19,947 bases of DNA from Actinomycetes bacterium (lineage in GTDB: Bacteria; Actinomycetota; Coriobacteriia; Coriobacteriales; Eggerthellaceae): the NCBI GenBank assembly GCA_023460315.1, contig JAEWQO010000002.1:1-19947 (forward strand). The letters run 5' to 3'. The notes under the pieces are model-generated. The model was not told where the DNA came from, searched no databases, and saw only the letters and a list, made by a program, of their open reading frames with translations. Below, in pieces: positions 6,636 to 11,604 of this stretch. The stretch's first letter is position 1. Each line of letters begins with the position of its first letter. The position numbers and the translations under genes are program-made.

Positions 6636-7160
6636 ATGGAAGACGACCCGAAGAATGAAGAGCAGGACCCCAAGGAACCCGAAGAGGGAGCGGAAGAGGG
6701 CAAGGGCGCAGAAGACCCGAAGCCTTCCGACCCCAAGGAACCCGAAGAGGGCCTGACGGACAAGCACGGGCAAGACGCAATCGCCAAGGGACGCTACGAC
6801 CGCGACATGAAGGCCAAGGACGACGAGATCGCCGACCTCAAGAAGCAGATCGCAGAGTCCTCGAAGACCGAGCAGGGACGCGCCGATCTGGAACAGAAGA
6901 TCGAGGCCCTGGAAGGCAAGCAATCGGAGATGAAGGCCGACTACGAGCTGAAGCTCGCCGGATGCACCGACGACAAGAAGTTCAAGGCGGCAAAGAAGCT
7001 CTTGGGCGACTACGAGAACGACGTGCCGAAGCTCAAGGCCGACTATCCATACCTGTTTGCGGAAGAGAAGAAGAAGGGCTCCACCGGCCTGAAGCCGGAA
7101 GGACCTGTCGGAGGCGACATCGACGACAAGCTCGACCGCGCCTTCGGCCTCAAGAAGTAA
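6636..7160 (+). CDS. Capsid scaffold protein
   Basis: The product guides capsid assembly inside the prohead and leaves or is degraded before packaging. I start at the ATG at 6636, which has AAAGGA about 8 bases upstream and lies after the terminator, giving 174 aa. The sequence is typical of scaffolds. It has a very acidic, proline-rich, disordered N-terminus (1-40) with the segment DPKEPEEG twice (11-18 and 32-39), then a long coiled coil (about 45-110: KAKDDEIADLKKQIAESS, LEQKIEALEGKQSEM), and a charged C-terminus ending DDKLDRAFGLKK, the part that usually contacts the capsid protein. It lies directly upstream of the major capsid gene with a 12-base gap, as expected. No protease gene accompanies it. 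Confidence 0.88.
   Translation: MEDDPKNEEQDPKEPEEGAEEGKGAEDPKPSDPKEPEEGLTDKHGQDAIAKGRYDRDMKAKDDEIADLKKQIAESSKTEQGRADLEQKIEALEGKQSEMKADYELKLAGCTDDKKFKAAKKLLGDYENDVPKLKADYPYLFAEEKKKGSTGLKPEGPVGGDIDDKLDRAFGLKK
6666..6751 (+). repeat. 23-bp direct repeat in scaffold gene
   Basis: A 23-bp sequence starting GACCCCAAGGAACCCGAAG occurs at 6666-6688 and again, identical, at 6729-6751. It encodes DPKEPEEG in frame both times. Perfect identity at DNA level points to a recent small duplication in the disordered acidic N-terminus, and copy number could vary by slippage. Confidence 0.85.
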
Positions 7161-7172
7161 GGAAGGCAGAAC

Positions 7173-8066
7173 ATGGCTAACAGCATCGGAAACGCAGTGG
7201 AGAAGTTCACCAGCCGCCTCGACAAGGTGCTGGAACAGGAAACCTGCACGTCCGACCTCAACATGAACCAAGACCTCGTTGGCGAGCTCTCCGGAAACGG
7301 CAAGATCGAGATCGCCAAGATCGCGATGGACGGCCTCGCCGACCATACGCGCGGCGGCGGGTTCGTGAAGGGCGGCGTGACCCTCGATTGGGAGGTCGTG
7401 CAGCTTGAGTTCGAGCGTGACCGCGAGTTCGACATCGACGTGCTTGACGACGAGGAGCGCATGCTGATCGTGTCCGCCAACGTCATGAGCGAGTTCGCCC
7501 GAACGAAGGTCGTGCCCGAGGTGGACGCCGTCCGCTTCGCACGCCTCGCTGAGAACGCCGGAAACAAGGTGTCGGAGGCGTACACCGACCCCACGGTCGC
7601 CCTCGACGCGGTGCTGCTCGGCGAAGAGGCCCTGCAGGACGCAGGGAAGGCCCTCTCCGAGTGCATCCTGTACCTCACGAGCCACATGAAGACGATGCTC
7701 CGCAAGGCCCAGCCGTGGCGCATCGACCAGGGACAGTCCCCCAGCGGGAACTTCGACACGTTCGACGACATGCGCATCAAGGTCGTGCCGTCCAACCGAT
7801 TCCAAACCGCCATCTCGCTGCTCGACGGCAAGACCGCCGGAGAGGAAGGCGGCGGCTACGCGGTCGCTGAGACCGGCAAGGCCATCAACTTCATGATCGC
7901 CCATCCCGAGGCGGCGTCCGCGATCACCAAGCACGAGAAGCTGCGCTACTTCTCCCCCGACGTGAACCAGGACGACGAAGCCCACAAGTGGCAGTACCGC
8001 CTGTTCCACGACCTGTTTGTGTACGAGAACAAGAAAGACCTGCTCTACATGAGCAACGTCGCCTAA
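7173..8066 (+). CDS. Major capsid protein (HK97 fold)
   Basis: This 297-aa protein should form the hexamers and pentamers of the icosahedral shell. Position directly after scaffold, strong ribosome-binding site (AAGGAAGG), length and sequence style fit the HK97-fold capsid family. Visible elements are an N-terminal helical arm (SIGNAVEKFTSRLDKVLEQE), the loop and strand region GGGFVKGGVTLDWEVVQLEF, the spine-helix-like stretch EERMLIVSANVMSEFARTKVVPE (only part quoted here: MLIVSANVMSEFARTK), a second helical region around TVALDAVLLGEEALQDAG, and a C-terminal A-domain with KVVPSNRF and NFMIAHPEAASAI. No N-terminal protease-cleaved delta domain is fused, which agrees with the separate scaffold gene. 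The antisense frame over this gene is also open for hundreds of codons, a by-product of high GC. Confidence 0.9.
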   Translation: MANSIGNAVEKFTSRLDKVLEQETCTSDLNMNQDLVGELSGNGKIEIAKIAMDGLADHTRGGGFVKGGVTLDWEVVQLEFERDREFDIDVLDDEERMLIVSANVMSEFARTKVVPEVDAVRFARLAENAGNKVSEAYTDPTVALDAVLLGEEALQDAGKALSECILYLTSHMKTMLRKAQPWRIDQGQSPSGNFDTFDDMRIKVVPSNRFQTAISLLDGKTAGEEGGGYAVAETGKAINFMIAHPEAASAITKHEKLRYFSPDVNQDDEAHKWQYRLFHDLFVYENKKDLLYMSNVA

Positions 8067-8075
8067 GGAGGAGAC

Positions 8076-8213
8076 ATGCGCACAGTTGGACTGACGTTCG
8101 AGAAGGGCAAGAAGGCCCCGAAGAAACCGGCGCAGGATGCCGAGGCCAAGAAGGCAGAGGCAGTTGCCAAGGCCGAGGCCGAGGCCAAGAAGGCAGAGAA
8201 TGGCGCTTCCTAG
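8076..8213 (+). CDS. Small Lys/Ala/Glu-rich protein (45 aa)
   Basis: This gene starts with ATG 8076 after a near-perfect AAGGAGG (8065-8071) and ends at TAG 8211-8213, overlapping the next gene by 14 nt. The product begins MRTVGLTFEKGKK and continues as a low-complexity helix of repeated AEAKKAEA units, highly charged with alternating Lys and Glu. Short proteins starting 'M-TVGLTF' occur directly after the capsid gene in many related phages. Their role is not established as far as I know. The strong ribosome-binding site and conserved position argue that it is translated. It could be a capsid-decorating or connector-related peptide, but nothing in the sequence proves this. Confidence 0.75.
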   Translation: MRTVGLTFEKGKKAPKKPAQDAEAKKAEAVAKAEAEAKKAENGAS

Positions 8214-8565
8214 CGTCACATACCCCGACTACCAGTCTGTCGGCGGCAAGCTGTCCGAGTCGGCGTTCAACGCGTCACTTCGGGCGGCTCTGGCCTCCGT
8301 CAGGGAGGTGATCGGTTTCAACGAGCCGGAAGTCATCGAGCAGGAAGACGCCTATCTCCGCGCCGTCTGCGCTGCGGCCGACGTGGACGCGGCATACGGG
8401 GCTTCCGGCGGCGTCGGAGAGGGCTTGGCGAGCATGTCCATAGGCTCGTTCTCCGCGTCTGCCGCCTCTGACGGATCCGGCGTCTCGGCGTACGACATCG
8501 ACATGCAGCGCCGCATCAGGCAGGAGCTTTCGGGATCGGGCCTCCTGTTCCAGGGTATCGGGTGA
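8200..8565 (+). CDS. Head-tail connector (adaptor) protein
   Basis: I start at the ATG at 8200, inside the end of the small upstream gene, with AAGGCAG ahead of it, giving 121 aa. It is the first of four neck genes between capsid and tail tube. It is small, mostly helical in its first half (SESAFNASLRAALASVREV, then EDAYLRAVCAAADVDAAYG), with a Gly/Ser/Ala-rich middle and a C-terminal helix (DIDMQRRIRQELSGSG). This profile fits the gp15/gp6-type adaptor that sits beneath the portal in A118/SPP1-like phages. The family assignment rests more on position and size than on diagnostic motifs. Confidence 0.7.
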   Translation: MALPSVTYPDYQSVGGKLSESAFNASLRAALASVREVIGFNEPEVIEQEDAYLRAVCAAADVDAAYGASGGVGEGLASMSIGSFSASAASDGSGVSAYDIDMQRRIRQELSGSGLLFQGIG

Positions 8566-8569
8566 TCGC

Positions 8570-8896
8570 ATGATCCAGATACCCAGGAGAGAGCTGCCAG
8601 AGACCATGGAGGTGCGCGTCCCCGACACCGAATCCGACTACGGCGGCGCTTTCCTCGACCCCGTGACGATCACCCGTGTTCGCTTCGAACGCAAGGAAGC
8701 CCTCAACCCGTCAGTCTACAAGCTGGCTGACGGATCGCAGGGCCGCATCTGGATAGATGCCGTCAACTCAGAAGGCGCGTTCGAGGTGCCGAAGGGTGCC
8801 AAGGTGCAGATAGGGAATGCCAGCATGCAGGTCATCGCATGCGAGACCTACAAGGTCGCTGGCTCGGTGCACCACTGGGAGGCCGATGTCAAATGA
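8570..8896 (+). CDS. Head closure protein (minor capsid 1 type)
   Basis: The 108-aa product is mostly beta, beginning IQIPRRELPETMEVRVPD and continuing with DPVTITRVRFERK, GRIWIDAVNS and a final HHWEADVK. The 'IP-R-LP-T--V' start and length match the putative minor capsid/head closure family found second in the neck cluster of Lactobacillus- and Listeria-type siphophages (Minor_capsid_1). Head closure proteins plug the connector after packaging and form the docking face for the tail. The gene overlaps the next by ATGA at 8893. Confidence 0.78.
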   Translation: MIQIPRRELPETMEVRVPDTESDYGGAFLDPVTITRVRFERKEALNPSVYKLADGSQGRIWIDAVNSEGAFEVPKGAKVQIGNASMQVIACETYKVAGSVHHWEADVK

Positions 8897-9261
8897 GCAA
8901 GCCAAACGTTACCGTCGATCTCTCAAAGATCGAGAAGCGGTACTCCAAGGACAGCCTCAAGGCCAAGCAGGCCGCCTTCGCGCAGAGGGTGGCGTTCGAC
9001 ATGCGCGAGCATGTGCCTGTCGACGAGGGCACCCTGCGGGATTCAGAGCCGCTTTCGTCCGACTACGCCAGCGGCAAAATCATTTGGAACACGCCATATG
9101 CCAAGGACAGGTACAACGCTGACAGCGTGCGGACGGTGAAGAACGCCAAGGCGTCTCCCCATTGGGCCGAGGTGACCAAGGCCGAAAAGCTGGACAGCTG
9201 GAAGAAGATGGCGGCGGGTCTGCTCGGTGATGACCGCGTGACCATCGGAGGCTCGGAATGA
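8893..9261 (+). CDS. Neck/tail-joining protein (minor capsid 2 type)
   Basis: I start at the ATGA overlap at 8893, with GGGAGG 11 bases upstream, giving 122 aa. Key segments are an N-terminal helix, then DMREHVPVDEGTLRDS at about 54-69 and GKIIWNTPYAKDRYN about 75-89, a signature I recognise from the Minor_capsid_2 family, functionally the HK97 gp10-like joining proteins. SPHWAEVTKAEKLDSW follows. These proteins bridge head completion and the tail terminator. The order head closure, joining protein, terminator is the standard one, which supports all three calls together. Confidence 0.82.
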   Translation: MSKPNVTVDLSKIEKRYSKDSLKAKQAAFAQRVAFDMREHVPVDEGTLRDSEPLSSDYASGKIIWNTPYAKDRYNADSVRTVKNAKASPHWAEVTKAEKLDSWKKMAAGLLGDDRVTIGGSE

Positions 9262-9662
9262 GCCCCCGGAGCATCGACATAGTGGACGTGGCCTCGAAGA
9301 GGCTCAAGGCAAAGGGATACGAGGGAGTGGGCGTGAAGCGCCTCTCCGACGTGTCGGAGAAGGGCGGCATCGCCGTGCGCCGCATCCCATCCACCACGAC
9401 CGGCAGCTACTTCGACGGAGCGAGGGACGTTGCCTACCTGTTCCAGGTAATCGTGGCCCGCGAGTCGGAGGTGGAGGCCATAGACGAGTGCTGCGAGATC
9501 GGCGACACCCTGCCGACAATGGACCTCGCAAGCGAGAACGGCACATACCGGATCACGTCTGTGGCCGTCTACACAGACCCCCAGGAACTTGAGCTCAGCG
9601 AAGGCGGGTTCTACGTCTGGGAAGTCAGGTTCAAGGCAATCATCACAACGAAAGGCAGGTAA
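9258..9662 (+). CDS. Tail terminator protein (minor capsid 3 type)
   Basis: The 134-aa gene starts at an ATGA overlap with GGAGG six bases upstream. It has an alpha/beta profile: helix SIDIVDVASKRLKAKGY, KGGIAVRRIPST, a strand VAYLFQVIVA, a helix ESEVEAIDECCEIGD, and closing strands YRITSVAVY and GFYVWEVRFKAII. This is the layout of the tail terminator/Minor_capsid_3 family, hexameric caps that stop tail-tube polymerisation and join the tail to the head. It is the last gene before the tail tube, the usual place. Confidence 0.8.
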   Translation: MSPRSIDIVDVASKRLKAKGYEGVGVKRLSDVSEKGGIAVRRIPSTTTGSYFDGARDVAYLFQVIVARESEVEAIDECCEIGDTLPTMDLASENGTYRITSVAVYTDPQELELSEGGFYVWEVRFKAIITTKGR

Positions 9663-9664
9663 CC

Positions 9665-10369
9665 ATGGCGGAAGACATCGCGTTTGCGCCCAACTACACC
9701 AACATCCTAGAGATCGACATCACCCCCACCGGAACAGAGCACACCTGGGCGTGGGTCGGTCCGGGCATCAGCAACATCGTGCCAGACGGCAACGAAGAGA
9801 CCGACGAAGACTTCTACTGGGACGGCTTCGGCATGAAGACGACCGACGTCAAGGGCGGGCAGATGACCCTTGCGGTAGAGGGGCACCGGCTCGTGGGCGA
9901 CCCGGCACAGGACTACGTGCAGAGCCTCGCTCTCTCCTACGGGCAGGCACGCAAGACCACGGCACGGCTCACCGATGCAACGGGAGACGTGATCGAGGGC
10001 AAGGCCACCCTCACAGGCATAATCCCCGGCTCGTCCATCGGCGACGCGAATTCAAAGGGAGACTTCTCCTTCGGCATCGCGTTCGACGGACGCCCAAGCT
10101 ACACGCCCGGAAACGCCACCACGTTGCCGGAGAGCGTCACGGCGCAGGCAGTGGCAGTGCAAGTCGGCGCCACCGTGGCAGCGTCCGCCACCATCGCCCC
10201 GACGACCGCAGGCGGCAAGCTGCTCTACGCGATTGAGGACACCTCCGTGGCGACCGTCGACATGGACGGGAAGGTGACCGGGGTGAAAGCCGGAGACACG
10301 CGGCTGACGGTCCGCTGCGCCGCAAAGCCGTCCGTGACCGTGCAGGTCGATGTGACGGTCAGCGCCTAG
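9665..10369 (+). CDS. Major tail (tube) protein with C-terminal Ig-like domain
   Basis: Residues 1-150 form the tube-forming beta domain (AFAPNYTNILEIDI, HTWAWVGPGISNIVPD, YWDGFGMKTTDVKGGQ, GDFSFGIAFDGRPSY). Hexameric rings of this protein stack around the tape measure to make the tail tube. Residues 155-234 are a bacterial Ig-like (Big_2) domain, shown by SVATVDMDGKVTGVKAGDTR at 194-213 and a closing VTVQVDVTVS strand. Such domains are common C-terminal additions on tail tube proteins and decorate the outside, perhaps for weak adhesion to cell surface or mucus. The gene is followed at once by motif copy 4 and a terminator, so tube protein expression is set apart from the tail genes downstream. 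Confidence 0.88.
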   Translation: MAEDIAFAPNYTNILEIDITPTGTEHTWAWVGPGISNIVPDGNEETDEDFYWDGFGMKTTDVKGGQMTLAVEGHRLVGDPAQDYVQSLALSYGQARKTTARLTDATGDVIEGKATLTGIIPGSSIGDANSKGDFSFGIAFDGRPSYTPGNATTLPESVTAQAVAVQVGATVAASATIAPTTAGGKLLYAIEDTSVATVDMDGKVTGVKAGDTRLTVRCAAKPSVTVQVDVTVSA

Positions 10370-10389
10370 GCGACACCAGACATAACCTC
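10370..10389 (+). promoter_or_regulatory. Recurrent intergenic motif, copy 4
   Basis: The core GCGACAC begins on the base after the tail-tube stop codon (10370-10376), with the conserved A (10384) and T (10388). It lies 8 bases upstream of the terminator stem, so it would be the last transcribed element before termination, consistent with either an antitermination-type RNA signal or a DNA-binding site. Confidence 0.5.
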
Positions 10390-10397
10390 TCCATCGG

Positions 10398-10440
10398 AGG
10401 GCGCGGGCTTTCGTGAGCGACCCGCGCCCTCTGCTTTTCC
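10398..10440 (+). terminator. Intrinsic terminator after tail tube
   Basis: AGGGCGCGGG (10398-10407) pairs perfectly over 10 bp with CCCGCGCCCT (10421-10430) around a 13-nt loop. A short T-run follows in CTGCTTTTCC. The GC-rich stem is strong but the T-tract is short, so partial read-through to the chaperone and tape-measure genes is expected. Confidence 0.82.
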
Positions 10441-10462
10441 TGACGCTCACGGCTCACGAAAG
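10408..10462 (+). promoter_or_regulatory. Terminator loop complementary to next gene's leader
   Basis: The loop segment CTTTCGTGAGC (10408-10418) is perfectly complementary over 11 bases to GCTCACGAAAG (10452-10462). That downstream stretch overlaps the Shine-Dalgarno AAAGGA (10459-10464) of the tail chaperone gene. A second tandem GCTCACG at 10445-10451 offers an alternative 7-base match. Pairing would make a pseudoknot with the terminator and partly hide the ribosome-binding site. The complementarity is read directly; the regulatory role is inference. Confidence 0.55.
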
Positions 10463-10470
10463 GACACGGC

Positions 10471-10944
10471 ATGGCGATCATAGGCGCGAAGAAGGCTTAC
10501 GAGGACATCTGGCTTGAAGACCCGGCCACGAACCCAGACACCCCGCACTGGCGAATCCCCATGGACGACAAGAGCATCGACGCGCTCATGCGCAAGGTGG
10601 GAAACGCCATAGACCGCGCACACGCCCTCTCCCAGCAGGAGGCAGGCGCATTGACCGAGGACGAGGCGACGGAGGCGCGAGAGCAGATCGTGCGGCTCCA
10701 GAAGCGCGTCATTGTGGCGTTCTTGGGCGTGGAGGGGTATGACGAAATCCTCCGGTGGCTCTCGTCTGACGATAACCCGGTCGATCCCAAGGACCACATC
10801 ATCGCAATCGGAGACGTGTTCGCCGCCCTGCTCCTCGTCCTAGAAGACCGCGCGACCTCCAAGAGGCTTCGCAAGGCCGGGGAGATACTTGAGCGCGAGG
10901 CGGACAAGGCACGCAAGCGCCCCCGCAAGAAGGGCCGCAGGTGA
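10471..10944 (+). CDS. Tail assembly chaperone (first of pair)
   Basis: The 157-aa protein starts at ATG 10471 with AAAGGA seven bases upstream. It begins MAIIGAKKAYEDIWLEDPA and has helical segments (DDKSIDALMRKVGNAID, EDEATEAREQIVRLQKR, GDVFAALLLVLEDRA) and a very basic tail ending KARKRPRKKGRR. Its place between tail tube and the Gp15-like gene, and its size, match the first tail assembly chaperone of A118-like phages, which holds the tape measure while tube protein polymerises around it. The stop overlaps the GTG start of the next gene. No protein domain beyond helical and charged features can be named. Confidence 0.75.
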   Translation: MAIIGAKKAYEDIWLEDPATNPDTPHWRIPMDDKSIDALMRKVGNAIDRAHALSQQEAGALTEDEATEAREQIVRLQKRVIVAFLGVEGYDEILRWLSSDDNPVDPKDHIIAIGDVFAALLLVLEDRATSKRLRKAGEILEREADKARKRPRKKGRR

Positions 10945-11600
10945 TATCCACCTCCCTGACATCCGAGCATGTGGAGCTGCCAGACGGGCGGCTCGCATAC
11001 CCATACCCTTTTCGCGGCGAGCAGGTTCTGATCCGCGACGACGCCATGAGCATGATCACCGCCGTCAAGGCCCTCACCGACGACGACATGACGCAGGAGG
11101 AACGGCAGGACCAGTTCGTGGGATCGTTCTTCGCCGACCCTGCGGGGGCGTTGACCTCGTGCGACTACGATCCCCGCACGTTCGCCGAGCTCGTCAACCA
11201 GGCGGTTTGGGACGTGTGCGGGGTTGACCTCGACGGAAACCATGAACACGACGAGCCGCTGTGGGACATGGACGAGGACGCCGACCTCATAAGGGTGAGC
11301 TTTCGCACGGCCTACGGCATCGACTGGGACCGGGCGCGGAACATGGTCACGTTCGCGGAGTTCTGCACGATGTGCGCCTGCGCGCCGTACGAGACGCCCT
11401 TGGGCCGCGCGATCCACTTCCGTGACCGCAGGACCCGACCCAAGCCCACGAAGCACAACAAGCAGGAGGTCGCCGCCTGGGACAAGGCGCATGCGGCGTG
11501 CCGCCTTGGTAAGAAACGCTCACGCACCGGAGGAATGCAGCAGAAGAACGCGGCAATGAACGACGTGTTCTCAGCTCTCAAACAGGCAGCTATGAGGTGA
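10941..11600 (+). CDS. Tail assembly chaperone, Gp15-like
   Basis: The start is a GTG overlapping the previous TGA (GTGA), with AAGAAGGG just upstream. The frame is also open back to 10893, so a -1 frameshift from the first chaperone cannot be excluded; CGC CCC CGC at 10918-10926 would let a proline tRNA re-pair. Residues 1-60 have the Gp15-type start (ELPDGRLAYPYPFRGEQVLI, DDDMTQEERQDQFVGSFF). Residues 105-180 carry the family core: LWDMDEDADLIRVSFRTAYG, then FAEFCTMCACAPYETPLGRA and HFRDRRTRP. The product is 219 aa and is one of the two chaperones needed for tape-measure assembly. The tape measure starts 5 bases after its stop. Confidence 0.85.
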   Translation: MISTSLTSEHVELPDGRLAYPYPFRGEQVLIRDDAMSMITAVKALTDDDMTQEERQDQFVGSFFADPAGALTSCDYDPRTFAELVNQAVWDVCGVDLDGNHEHDEPLWDMDEDADLIRVSFRTAYGIDWDRARNMVTFAEFCTMCACAPYETPLGRAIHFRDRRTRPKPTKHNKQEVAAWDKAHAACRLGKKRSRTGGMQQKNAAMNDVFSALKQAAMR

Positions 11601-11604
11601 GCAG

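Noticed and set aside
6492..8219. 575-codon open frame on the - strand across scaffold and capsid
   Set aside because: It mirrors two well-supported + strand genes, and its product is low-complexity (L/V/H/G rich) as expected from antisense of GC-rich codons. No ribosome-binding site or family match was seen.
10441..10470. CRISPR-like or iteron repeat (GCTCACG twice in tandem)
   Set aside because: There are only two 7-bp units and no spacer structure. They are better explained as complementary sites to the terminator loop.
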